A stretch of 64,000 bases of DNA from Rubripirellula lacrimiformis (GTDB taxonomy: Bacteria; Planctomycetota; Planctomycetia; Pirellulales; Pirellulaceae). The stretch covers positions 1,178,001-1,242,000 of the forward strand of contig NZ_CP036525.1 of NCBI RefSeq assembly GCF_007741535.1. Direction: 5' to 3'. Both the position numbers and the translations under genes were made by a program. The notes beneath the pieces were generated by a model that ran no database searches, was not told the origin of the DNA, and worked only from the letters and a program-made list of their open reading frames with translations. Shown piece after piece: positions 35,330 through 43,903 of the stretch (position 1 is its first letter; every line of letters starts with the position of its first letter).

Positions 35330-35884
35330 CTAGTCGTCGAAGCCGAATTCTCGCATCCAGTCGGCGACATCGGCTTCGTCCAATTCGTCAGGCTTGCGAT
35401 CCGTCGCGGGCGGTGGTTCGTCCACTTCCCGCTGGACCGCTAGGTGGACGTGTTGATCCAGCAGGTCATCCAACCATTCCTGTGAATCCAGCGCCAGGCT
35501 GCCGCGACGTTTCGCGGCGGTCTGCACGCGTTGGTCCGATGAAACGACCGCCAACGACTTGGGCGCCGAGTGGGCTGCGATCAGTTCTTCCAACAGGTCG
35601 TCAGCCTCCGGATAGTCGACGGCAAAGATGATTTCGATTTCGTGGATGATGAATCGATGGGGGCGATCGCGGGGCGGGTTGGCTGCGTCAAAAACGACGC
35701 AAGTTCTAGCCCGTGTAGCGGCATCCAGATGTTTGCTTAGCCGGCTGACCAATCGCATTCTTTCCTGGTGCAACCAGTGGGCATCCGGCCGACGCGGTGG
35801 TGCCGTTGGGGCTAGCACGTTGTATCCATCGATCAACAGCCACAGTGTGGGGCGTGGCGGTTCGTCGGTGGGCGTGAATTCCAT
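35330..35884 (-). CDS. NYN-domain RNase-like protein (YacP type)
   Basis: 184 residues of PIN/NYN fold. LWLLIDGYNVLAP carries the first conserved Asp, CVVFDAANPP the second, IIFAVDYPEADDLLEELIA the acidic pair and LAVVSSDQRVQTAAKRRG the last; these are the metal-binding acids of YacP-like NYN proteins. Family members (Rae1/YacP in Bacillus) are ribosome-associated endoribonucleases. The C-terminal 40 residues are acidic. The DNA just after the stop contains a direct duplication of GTGCAGGGCCTAG (35303 and 35321), the second copy reaching the stop codon. Confidence 0.85.
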   Translation of the reverse strand: MEFTPTDEPPRPTLWLLIDGYNVLAPTAPPRRPDAHWLHQERMRLVSRLSKHLDAATRARTCVVFDAANPPRDRPHRFIIHEIEIIFAVDYPEADDLLEELIAAHSAPKSLAVVSSDQRVQTAAKRRGSLALDSQEWLDDLLDQHVHLAVQREVDEPPPATDRKPDELDEADVADWMREFGFDD

Positions 35885-35928
35885 TTCGTGGTCCCATGGG
35901 AACGGATGATTTCATCAAGGGACGTGCG

Positions 35929-37083
35929 TTAACGGTTCGCAGCACGATGAAAGGCGTCGATCACTCGATTGGCGATGATCGTGTTGGAAAATCGGCTATG
36001 CATTTCATCACTGATCGACGTGACGGTGGCCGAATTGACCGATAGTGCCCACGCTAGTGCTGCTGCAAAGTCGTCGACGTCTTCAAGATCGAACTCCCCT
36101 GCCCTGCCCTGTTCGCCGACAACCTCGCCAACGGATGTCCCGCGAACGTAACACGTCGGTGTGCCCACATAGTAGGCTTCCAACGCTGGAAGCCCAAACC
36201 CCTCGATTTCGCTGGGCAGCAACAGCGCGGTCGATCGGCCCACTGCGGCTTGCAATTCCGTCATCGATTTTGGTGGATACTGCGTGACGCCCCGAAGTGA
36301 TGCCAGGATTTGTTGACCCGCGTTGTCTAACTTTCCGATCAGTTCCAGTCGCGGTAAATCATGGCCGCGTTGCTGCAGTGTGTGCCAAAACGTTAGCAAG
36401 CGGTTGGTGCCTTTATGAGGGGCGGGCGATGCTAAGTGGGTCACGCAGTCGTCTTTGGCATTACGATGCCCTCGCAGGCTTTCCCAGGAACTGCCTTCGT
36501 AGGTGACTTCGATCGGTGGCGGTGTGATGTCATGCCGTTGGCAGAATTGTCGCAGTTGGTCGGCGGCATGATCCGAGATGGTCATCACGTAGGACAATTG
36601 ACGCAGGCTTCGCTTGGTCAGTTCAATCCAATATCGGAACGCTCGCGGGCTTCGCGTTTCGGGGTAATGGTCGGCGTAGTGCTGGACGATGGTGTCATGC
36701 ATCGTGCCAATCGATGGACGATGCGGGGTGGACCAGTTCGATACATAGCCCTTGGGGTAGTACCACAGGTCGACTTCGGGACGCGCCAACCAGGGGTGAA
36801 ACGCATCCGCCATTACGCGGCCAAGCGTTTGGTCGGTGCGAAATGGAATCTTGCGTGACTGGATCGACGGTTCAGGGTGGGCGTACGAACTGCGGCTGAT
36901 CACCTGGGTCATCGCCAGGTCGTCGCGGCCCGCAAATTCATCCATCAACGTCCGCGTCATCGACGTGATGCCGAGGCTGCGGTCGCGATGCGGATTTTGA
37001 TCCGCAAGGTAAACCGCCACCCTTAGCGGCGAGGTTCTAGCCTGATGGTCAGCGTGGGCCGTCGGTGCGATGGATGTTGTCAT
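35929..37083 (-). CDS. Glycosyltransferase family 4
   Basis: GT-B glycosyltransferase of 384 residues. Features: N-terminal DRSLGITSMTRTLMDEFA, the IGTMHDTIVQHYADHYPE segment, SYVMTISDHAADQLRQF, and the donor-binding region STALLLPSEIEGFGLPALEAYYVGTP with the E-x7-E pattern. Similar to mannosyltransferases acting on cell-surface polysaccharides. Its ATG overlaps the stop of the upstream glycosyltransferase by 4 bp (ATGA), so they are co-translated; a flippase gene precedes them. Confidence 0.88.
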   Translation of the reverse strand: MTTSIAPTAHADHQARTSPLRVAVYLADQNPHRDRSLGITSMTRTLMDEFAGRDDLAMTQVISRSSYAHPEPSIQSRKIPFRTDQTLGRVMADAFHPWLARPEVDLWYYPKGYVSNWSTPHRPSIGTMHDTIVQHYADHYPETRSPRAFRYWIELTKRSLRQLSYVMTISDHAADQLRQFCQRHDITPPPIEVTYEGSSWESLRGHRNAKDDCVTHLASPAPHKGTNRLLTFWHTLQQRGHDLPRLELIGKLDNAGQQILASLRGVTQYPPKSMTELQAAVGRSTALLLPSEIEGFGLPALEAYYVGTPTCYVRGTSVGEVVGEQGRAGEFDLEDVDDFAAALAWALSVNSATVTSISDEMHSRFSNTIIANRVIDAFHRAANR

Positions 37084-38399
37084 GGCCCGGTCACCGTCGC
37101 TTTGGTTACCGCAGCCGCTTGAGACGCCATCATCGCTTGGGTCGATTGGCTTCCCGTCGATGAAACCGGACCTGAATCATTGCCCGCCTGCGATGGGTGG
37201 TGACTTGCTGATTGCAGGTCGATCGGATGACCCCGCTGCGCCGCGATCGCATGACAGACGGCGTCCACCAATTGATCGGCAGATGCCATCGGTGTGCGAG
37301 CGGATCCCGTGGCGCGAGCCGCGATCGGCATCTGTTGGTAGGCCGCATCCGGCATCGCCAACATGCGATCCAAAGCCATCGCTAGCGAACCCGGTGATTC
37401 CGGATCGTATTGGAACCCCTGTTCGCCGTCACGCAGCAACGTGTTGACCGCTTGGCTGTGACAGCTGCCGATCACCGGCAATCCCGACATCAACGATTCG
37501 TCGACCACCAACCCCCATTCGTCGGCCAGCGTGGGGAACAACATCACGTCGTTGCTGCGATAGTGTTCGGCAATCTGTTCGGGTGCGCAGTGGCCGTGCA
37601 TGACCAGCGTCAGGTTTGCTGCCGTTGGACGAGATTCGATGTCGGACTTCAACGGGCCATCGCCCACCAGATTCCAAGTGACCGAAATGTCGGGGTTGGC
37701 CGCGGCCCAATCCGATAGTTGGTCCATCGCCTGCATCACCCCTTTCCGCTCGCTCAGTTGTCCGACACTCAGCATGCGAATCGACGTGCGGTCGACGTGC
37801 GGCGTGCGATCACCGCGGAATGGTTTGTGCGGATCGGCGGCATAGTCCCATGGCGACAACCGCGCGGGGTCGGCACCGAGTGATCGAACCAGACGACGGC
37901 AACTGGGGCCGTTGTAGGTGACCCAATCGGTGCGTCGCAACAGTCGACGGCGAAGCCAATGTCGCAGTCGACCACGACCGCTCTCGCTACGCTCCGATGC
38001 ATACACCGCCGTTACGTGTGCACAGTTGCGATGCCATCGGCTGTACAGCGACGACCAAGCGGTGCGAGCACCCAATTCCAAAGACACGATCGCGTCGGGG
38101 TTCAAGCGGCGCAGCTGGCCGATGGTGTCTAGCGGCACATGGATATAGTTGACTTCGCGGTACCCGCTGGGGTGCGTTGGATGCCGTGTGATGGTCCACG
38201 TTTTCTGGACTCGAACATCCAGGTCGCTCCAGTCGGTTTGCCAGTCGCGGTTGGATTCCATCGCAACCGACGACAGGATCGTGAACCGCCCTACCCGCTG
38301 CGACATTTCTTGACAGACGGCGATCAAATTGGGAGCGACAAAGTTGACCAGAAAGACAACGTGCAAATCTTCAGGGGCGACCGTCGCTGAGGGTTTCAT
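37080..38399 (-). CDS. Glycosyltransferase family 4
   Basis: About 439 residues. HVVFLVNFVAPNLIAVCQEM opens the first Rossmann domain, IRMLSVGQLSERKGVMQAMD begins the second, and LFPTLADEWGLVVDESLMSGLP contains the E-x7-E donor-binding pattern. C-terminal 50 residues are Ser/Gln/Ala-rich low complexity. ATG at 38399 chosen by fit to the domain start. Coupled to the downstream glycosyltransferase by a 4-bp overlap and preceded by a polysaccharide flippase: one export-linked polysaccharide gene group. Confidence 0.87.
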   Translation of the reverse strand: MKPSATVAPEDLHVVFLVNFVAPNLIAVCQEMSQRVGRFTILSSVAMESNRDWQTDWSDLDVRVQKTWTITRHPTHPSGYREVNYIHVPLDTIGQLRRLNPDAIVSLELGARTAWSSLYSRWHRNCAHVTAVYASERSESGRGRLRHWLRRRLLRRTDWVTYNGPSCRRLVRSLGADPARLSPWDYAADPHKPFRGDRTPHVDRTSIRMLSVGQLSERKGVMQAMDQLSDWAAANPDISVTWNLVGDGPLKSDIESRPTAANLTLVMHGHCAPEQIAEHYRSNDVMLFPTLADEWGLVVDESLMSGLPVIGSCHSQAVNTLLRDGEQGFQYDPESPGSLAMALDRMLAMPDAAYQQMPIAARATGSARTPMASADQLVDAVCHAIAAQRGHPIDLQSASHHPSQAGNDSGPVSSTGSQSTQAMMASQAAAVTKATVTGP

Positions 38400-38495
38400 G
38401 GAGTCGTTGTGACGGATCGGCTGAAGAGGATACTGAAACGCGATCAATGCGCCGCGACGCCTTCGTTCTTGCGGGGCAACGATGAATCCGACGCA

Positions 38496-39869
38496 TCAGT
38501 CAGACTGGTGTACGTCAGAATACACGATGCTAGTCAACCAAACGAAACAAACAAGTTGCCCGGCCAAAGCTGCGATGGCAATCGACAGTGTTCCATAGGT
38601 GTCAAATAGCCCCCAAGTGGCGGCGAACATCACCCCGATGGCCAAGAAACGAGCTCGGATCGGCGCCAATGGGCGCCCACGGCCCTTCAGATAACTGTCC
38701 AGTCCCTGCAGGATCCCTTTGATGGCAGAAACCGGTGCTAGCCAGAGTGCAAAAATGATCGCTGGTTCGAACGCATCCCCATAGAACAGTCTGACCAACG
38801 GGCCGATCAACAGCATGAACGCGATCGTGCTGGCCACCTGGACGGCCACCGATGATCCTAGAATTCGATGGATGTCGCTGGTGCCTAACCGCTTGTCCGA
38901 ATTGGCTCCTGCGTTGAACAGGAACATGCCCAGCGTGTTGGGGATCACCGTCAATGGATACACCGCAGGGACCATCGCGGCGTAGAAGCCTTGTTCGATC
39001 ATCGGCGCCAGCCATAGCACCAACAGCAAATCCAATCGTTCGAACAGGTCCGTCGCCAACATCGACACCCCATAGGGACGGCTCTCTTTGGCAAGTGTTC
39101 GGACCGTTGGACGGGAGGGGCCGCGAAACGGTTGGGGTAAACCAATCAGGCAGGCTACCATCGAAATGCCGGATGAAGCCACGAACATCCAGGCGGCCAA
39201 GTGGACGTCAATCGTGGTGACCATTGCCGCGATCAACAACAGGCATGGGAACGCTGCCGCGGCAATCAATCGACGCACGTTGTACCTGCCGAATTCCCCC
39301 GCACCGCGATCCACCGCGGTCATGATCAGCATGGCATGCTGGCCAAGGATGCTGAGCGAACACAAGGTTGCCACGGGAATCAAATATCGTTTGTCACCGG
39401 GCAACGCCAGCAGGTTCAGCGCGATCGCGATCAACATGGTGATCGTACCGGTGGTGATCCCTAGCCACAGTGCGGCCCGTCGCAGGCGATAGCGACCTTC
39501 GGCCGAGTTCGAGACGGCTTCGGTGGCTCGTCGGCACACCGCTTCGATGCCACCGAACAGCCCCACATACAACAGCAGTTGGACGTACAACATCGCCGCG
39601 GCGTACTCACCGCGACCTTCGGGACCCAGCAAGCGGGCAAGCAGAATCCCCTGCCCCAACTGCAACCCGACGATCGCGAAGGCGATGCCCGTGGTCGACA
39701 CGAACTGGGACGCGTGGCGTCGGTATCCCTGCCCGGGCGTGTCGGATTCGCCGCTGGATCGTGGCGTAAAGTAGCCTCCATCGGCAGCCGGTGTGGCGGT
39801 CGATTCCTCGCGCTCGGGCTGCAGGTTCTCTGCGGCCAGCGTCTCGGGACTGATTGCGGGGGGGGTCAT
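38496..39869 (-). CDS. Polysaccharide flippase (Wzx/RfbX-like, MOP superfamily)
   Basis: 457 residues with about 12 hydrophobic helices after a roughly 50-residue polar N-terminus. FVSTTGIAFAIVGLQLGQGILLARLLGPEGRGEYA is the typical first-helix region of Wzx-like exporters, and the LARLLGPEGRGEY motif is strongly conserved in this superfamily. Expected to flip lipid-linked oligosaccharide across the inner membrane. Its position directly upstream of two glycosyltransferases supports this. Confidence 0.88.
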   Translation of the reverse strand: MTPPAISPETLAAENLQPEREESTATPAADGGYFTPRSSGESDTPGQGYRRHASQFVSTTGIAFAIVGLQLGQGILLARLLGPEGRGEYAAAMLYVQLLLYVGLFGGIEAVCRRATEAVSNSAEGRYRLRRAALWLGITTGTITMLIAIALNLLALPGDKRYLIPVATLCSLSILGQHAMLIMTAVDRGAGEFGRYNVRRLIAAAAFPCLLLIAAMVTTIDVHLAAWMFVASSGISMVACLIGLPQPFRGPSRPTVRTLAKESRPYGVSMLATDLFERLDLLLVLWLAPMIEQGFYAAMVPAVYPLTVIPNTLGMFLFNAGANSDKRLGTSDIHRILGSSVAVQVASTIAFMLLIGPLVRLFYGDAFEPAIIFALWLAPVSAIKGILQGLDSYLKGRGRPLAPIRARFLAIGVMFAATWGLFDTYGTLSIAIAALAGQLVCFVWLTSIVYSDVHQSD

Positions 39870-40079
39870 GCTGACGCAAGTATAGTCGGACGCCCGAAAC
39901 GGGCTGAACCCAACCTCCCAAAATAATGTGTTTCGCGAGGCGATTTACCGGAGCGGTGGAACGGTTCAGGCCGCAGAGAATTCGCAGGCTTTCTAATCTG
40001 CCATCCCCCCGTCCGGTCTCGGTCGTCCAAGAGGCTAAGCTGCCCGCCGGTTTGCCGGTTTGCTGGGTGGCTAGCTTGG

Positions 40080-41018
40080 CTAGCTTGGATGGCTTGCGGT
40101 GGGATGCCAATCGGTCAGGATCGATGACGGATAATCGACATTCAGCAGGAACAACCCGTGTGCCGGCGCGGTCTGGCCGGCAGCGCTGCGGTCCAGTGCC
40201 GCGAACACATCGGCTACCCACTCGGGCGGATACTTTCCGCGGCCCACCGCCACCAACGTGCCCACGATATTGCGGACCATGTTGTAAAGAAATCCGTTCG
40301 CTTCGACTTCGATGGCAAGGTTCAGTGCGGGCTGCTCGGGGCGACCGCCGTAGACCTGGGCATCGGGCGTTTCGCGGTCATCGATCTCTGGTGAGTCGAT
40401 CCCTGGTGATTCGATCCCCGGCGAATCTTGGATGATCACGTCACATGCTCGGACATCACGGACCGTCGTTTTACGATCCGATCCGGACGCCTGGAAACTG
40501 GCAAAGTCGTGCTCGCCCACCATCCGCCGAGCCGCCGTGCGCATCGCTTCGACATCGATCGCCGTGTGCAGGTGCCATCGATATCGGTATTGGAAAACGT
40601 CCCGCGGCCCGCCCACCTGCAGTTGGTATCGGTAGCGTTTTCCGGTGGCGTCGCGGATCGCGTGGAATCCATCGACAGCGGTTTGGGCCTGCGTCACCAC
40701 GATGGTATCGGGCAAATGAACGTTGATCGCACGAGCGAGTGTTTGGGGGGAATGCGACCAGGTGGGGATCCGCACGCTGGCGACTTGCGCAATCGCATGC
40801 ACGCCTGCGTCGGTTCGCCCGCTGCCAACGACGTTGCATCGTTGGCCTGCGATTTTTGCAATCGCATTCTGCAAGCACTCTTGAACGGTCTTGCGATCTG
40901 ATTGGACCTGCCACCCCGCAAAAGATCCGCCGTCATAGGCGATCGTCAGTTTGTAGGTTCCAGTCAGTCGTCTGATCCTGCGTGAAAAAAAATATCCCTG
41001 CGCCGCGAAACTCGCCAA
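40080..41018 (-). CDS. truA: tRNA pseudouridine(38-40) synthase
   Basis: Makes pseudouridine at positions 38-40 of the anticodon arm. LTIAYDGGSFAGWQVQSDRK is the family start, GSGRTDAGVHA holds the catalytic Asp, GKRYRYQL and EANGFLYNMVRNIVGTLV are conserved. Before ALNLAIEVEANGF there is an insert with a tandem SPGI(E/D) motif, encoded by three 15-bp repeats near 40387-40432. The start is uncertain: TTG at 41018 is the only standard start near the N-terminus but lies in a repeat element, while a CTG at 40967 has an AGGA 8 bases upstream and fits the family better. Confidence 0.9.
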   Translation of the reverse strand: MASFAAQGYFFSRRIRRLTGTYKLTIAYDGGSFAGWQVQSDRKTVQECLQNAIAKIAGQRCNVVGSGRTDAGVHAIAQVASVRIPTWSHSPQTLARAINVHLPDTIVVTQAQTAVDGFHAIRDATGKRYRYQLQVGGPRDVFQYRYRWHLHTAIDVEAMRTAARRMVGEHDFASFQASGSDRKTTVRDVRACDVIIQDSPGIESPGIDSPEIDDRETPDAQVYGGRPEQPALNLAIEVEANGFLYNMVRNIVGTLVAVGRGKYPPEWVADVFAALDRSAAGQTAPAHGLFLLNVDYPSSILTDWHPTASHPS

Positions 41019-41190
41019 GCGTCTGCCGATTGAGTGAGCCGCGACGCGTGAGCGGCCGGGAAATCCCCCACCCGTTGCCTCACCGCCAGCTGTTCATCAT
41101 TGCCGCTAAAGGTTCGACTCAATCAACAGCCTGCCAAGCGTGTCGGCCGTGCGTCGGCGTAAGCGAAAGTCTTGGCGACATTCGCTGCCG
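41017..41190 (-). repeat. Interspersed inverted-repeat element, copy B, with attached hairpin unit
   Basis: Inverted copy of the element at 1066-1205: GATTGAGTGAGCCGCGACGC, GTGAGCGGCCGGGAAATCCC, CCGCCAGCTGTTCATCATTG and AGGTTCGACTCAATCAAC. It is followed at 41157-41184 by GCGAAAGTCTTGGCGACATT, a single unit of the 39-bp hairpin family seen in tandem at 56100. It lies between asd and truA (same strand) and overlaps the possible TTG start of truA. Confidence 0.7.
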
Positions 41191-41226
41191 ATTGATCGGC
41201 ATTGTCCGCGTTCTTTTGCAACCGCG

Positions 41227-42246
41227 TTAGCTTGATACCGCGGCTGCTTTGCGGACTAGCAATTCGGCGATTTGGACGGCATTGGTAGCCGCGCCTTTTC
41301 GCAAGTTGTCGCTGACGCACCAAAATGCGATGCCGCCGGAACCGCTGATGTCTTTGCGAATTCGGCCGACGAAAACGTCATCTTTGCCATCGCAGTCACG
41401 CGGCATCGGATACTGCATCGCGTCCAGGTCATCGACGACGGTGACGCCATCGGCAGCTCGAAACAGTTCGGTCGCTTCGGCAGCCGTCAGTGGCCGCTCG
41501 GTTTCCACCAAAATCGATTCGCTGTGACCGATCATGACGGGGACACGGACGCATGTTGGGCAGATTTGGATGTCGTCATCGCCGAAAATCTTGCGAGTCT
41601 CGTAGACCATCTTCATCTCTTCGCTGGTGTACCCCTCGTACTTTCGCGATCCGATTTGCGGGATCAGGTTGAACGCGATGGGGTGTTGGAACACCTTGGC
41701 CGGATGGACTTTGCCCGACAGCGAATCACGGACGCTGTCCTTCAGTTCCTCGTTGCCGGCGATGCCTGCGCCACTGGTGGCTTGATAGGTGCTAACCACG
41801 ACTCGTTTGACGCGGGCTGCTTTGTGCAGTGGGGCCAGTGCAACGACCATCTGTGTGGTGCTGCAGTTCGGGCTGGCGATGATCCCCGAGTGGTGGTCGA
41901 CCGCGTCGGGGTTCACTTCGGGCACGACCAACGGCACCTTGTCGTCCATCCGCCAGAAAGCGCTTTCGTCGACGACGACCGCACCGGCTTCGACAGCCCA
42001 GGCTGCGAATTCGGCCGACACTTCGTCCGGCGTGCTGGCAATGACCAGGTCGACATGCTTGAACGCGTTGGGTTCCAGCAATTCGATTTTGATCGTTTCG
42101 TCGCCAACGCGTACTTCCTTGCCCACCGATCGCTCGGATGCCAACAATTTCAGTCGCTTGTAGGGGAATTTGCGTTCCACGAGTTGTTCAAGAACAATCC
42201 GACCGACGGCGCCCGTAGCGCCGACCAAAGCAATGGTTTCGTACAC
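41227..42246 (-). CDS. asd: Aspartate-semialdehyde dehydrogenase
   Basis: Reduces aspartyl phosphate to the semialdehyde, the branch point to lysine/peptidoglycan and threonine/methionine. NADP-binding IALVGATGAVGRIVLEQL, catalytic Cys in IIASPNCSTTQMVVAL, and substrate residues in STYQATSGAGIAG are present, with a late His expected in the VRVPVMIGHSE segment. 339 residues, normal length. dapB and thrC, the next steps of both branches, are in this window at 58-60 kb but not linked to it. Confidence 0.95.
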   Translation of the reverse strand: MYETIALVGATGAVGRIVLEQLVERKFPYKRLKLLASERSVGKEVRVGDETIKIELLEPNAFKHVDLVIASTPDEVSAEFAAWAVEAGAVVVDESAFWRMDDKVPLVVPEVNPDAVDHHSGIIASPNCSTTQMVVALAPLHKAARVKRVVVSTYQATSGAGIAGNEELKDSVRDSLSGKVHPAKVFQHPIAFNLIPQIGSRKYEGYTSEEMKMVYETRKIFGDDDIQICPTCVRVPVMIGHSESILVETERPLTAAEATELFRAADGVTVVDDLDAMQYPMPRDCDGKDDVFVGRIRKDISGSGGIAFWCVSDNLRKGAATNAVQIAELLVRKAAAVSS

Positions 42247-42281
42247 AGAAAAAACGAATGGTTTCAGGTTTCAGGTGTCAT

Positions 42282-42331
42282 GTAAAAAGGGATAGCCGCC
42301 CAAGGCTCTGAGCCTCGGGCTCCCGGCGGCC
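42282..42331 (-). terminator. Terminator-like hairpin after the SUMF1-like gene
   Basis: On the minus strand GCCGCCGGGAGCCCGAGGC, loop TCAGA, GCCTTGGGCGGC, then TATCCCTTTTT. The stem has an internal bulge but is very GC-rich and ends in a T run; it lies about 17 bp after the stop of the 42348-43583 gene. Confidence 0.7.
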
Positions 42332-42347
42332 TACTACTGTTGATCTT

Positions 42348-43583
42348 CTACTGTTGGTCTTTCATCGCTTCGGGCAGGCTTGGGTCAACCAAGCCGTATC
42401 CGCCGCGACCGCCAAGGATTCGCGATTCGACGTCGCTAAGGACGTCCTCGGCGCTGGCGCTTTGGAACTTACGGATCGCTTCGGCGCTGAGCGGACGATA
42501 GCTGCGGAACAAACGAAAGCCGACGCCACGAGCCGGGTCGCTGGTGTACCACCAGGGGCTCTTGGGAAAGTTCGGGTCTTCCTCTTTCCAGGCTTCGTCA
42601 TCGCTAACCAAGCGAGCGGCACTGCGAAGCATTTCTGGATCGCCTTCCCAGCTGCCGCCGCGAACGACCACGCCGGAGGCGGTCTCGCCCCACTTCACGA
42701 CATCGGTTGCGTTGATAGGTTCGCTCTTTTTGAACGGCGTGTAGTCTTCGGTGTGCGAGTTGACGGTGATCTCAGCAACGTTGCCATGCATGTCGTGCAG
42801 GCCAAATGCGTTGGGTTTCTTGGTTCCAACCGGCATCTGTCCCGAATCGGCGTTGTCAAAGTACCAGGCGTAATCGTCGATGTCGTCGGCGCTGTCACCC
42901 CAACTGAAGGCCGTCTTGGATCCCGCACGGCAAGCGTATTCCCATTCGGCTTCGGTGGGCAAACGATACTGAGTGCCGGTGACTCCGGTCAGCCACTTGG
43001 TGAACTGCTGAGCCGAATATTGGGTCATCGTGACCGCTGCTTGCTGTGGATCTTCACCGTATTCGAACGTGAAGCTGGGTTCGTACAGTTCGGTGGGCGC
43101 GGTGATCGCATCGACCACGTTGGAGTCGTCCACCACACGTTTGCCGTCGGCTTCGAAACTCTTGAAGATCGCGTACAGTCGCATGAACTCTTTGTACTGG
43201 GCCCAGGTTGTTTCGGTCTTGGCAACCCAGATTGGATCGACCACGACTTCGACCTGAGGACCTTCGTCGTCACCGCGATCGGATTCGTCTTCGGGGCTGC
43301 CCATCATGTACGTTCCACCGGGCACAGGGACCATGTCGATGGTCACGTCGGTGCCGGGAATCGTCAGGCTGTACGGGACCATGTAGCCCTCGTCGACTTT
43401 GACCGATGGCCCTTCGGCCGGCTTGGTTGCCGAGATGCCAACCTTGTTGCCCGCTGCTTTGGTGTCCGAGGTTTCAGCTTGAACCGATGCCGATCCGACC
43501 AACAACGATCCGGCCAAGGCTACGGTCGTCATGGCTGTGGAACGAAAAGTTTTCAGTGGCTTTGTCAGGTCGGGCAAATGCAT
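42348..43583 (-). CDS. Exported SUMF1 / formylglycine-generating-enzyme-like protein
   Basis: 411 residues with a signal peptide (VALAGSLLVGSASVQA, cleavage near residue 36). The body matches the FGE-sulfatase fold: MVPVPGGTYMMGSPEDESDRGDDEGP, then QYRLPTEAEWEYACRAG, NAFGLHDMHGNVAEI, VVVRGGSWEGDPEMLRSAAR and GVGFRLFRS. Planctomycetes have many such proteins alongside many sulfatases. I do not see the paired catalytic cysteines of true FGE near the C-terminus, so it may be a structural or binding relative rather than an active enzyme. A 14-bp direct repeat (CTACTGTTG with ATCTT/GTCTT) overlaps its stop region. Confidence 0.85.
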   Translation of the reverse strand: MHLPDLTKPLKTFRSTAMTTVALAGSLLVGSASVQAETSDTKAAGNKVGISATKPAEGPSVKVDEGYMVPYSLTIPGTDVTIDMVPVPGGTYMMGSPEDESDRGDDEGPQVEVVVDPIWVAKTETTWAQYKEFMRLYAIFKSFEADGKRVVDDSNVVDAITAPTELYEPSFTFEYGEDPQQAAVTMTQYSAQQFTKWLTGVTGTQYRLPTEAEWEYACRAGSKTAFSWGDSADDIDDYAWYFDNADSGQMPVGTKKPNAFGLHDMHGNVAEITVNSHTEDYTPFKKSEPINATDVVKWGETASGVVVRGGSWEGDPEMLRSAARLVSDDEAWKEEDPNFPKSPWWYTSDPARGVGFRLFRSYRPLSAEAIRKFQSASAEDVLSDVESRILGGRGGYGLVDPSLPEAMKDQQ

Positions 43584-43903
43584 GAAAGGTTACTCGCGGG
43601 TGAAAGAAAGGCAGTTGAAATTGGCGGGGCTAGCGGCGTGCGTGACTCATCGGCTGTCAAAACTTTGCTGGCTGGCCCAATGGATTCGTTGGTTTCGAAA
43701 GTCCTGCGGGCTTTCGAATCAAGCGGAGATGGATCGACGCAGGGTATCGAGTGGTTCGTCTTGATTGTGACTTCGGTTAGGGGAAACCCAGAAGTCCAAT
43801 TTAGATGCCGCACTCGCGGTCACAAGTGTTCTCTTGCGGGAAAGCACCAGAGTCTCAGTGCTACCAGAGACCCGATGCCACCCGTTGGCTGGAGTTCCCA
43901 GCG
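43584..43903. other. Gene-free region upstream of the SUMF1-like gene
   Basis: 320 bp between the O-antigen ligase stop and the SUMF1-like start, both minus strand. It should contain the SUMF1-like promoter. Short open frames here lack start signals and their composition is unlike the neighbours. I see no terminator or repeat family member. Confidence 0.4.
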
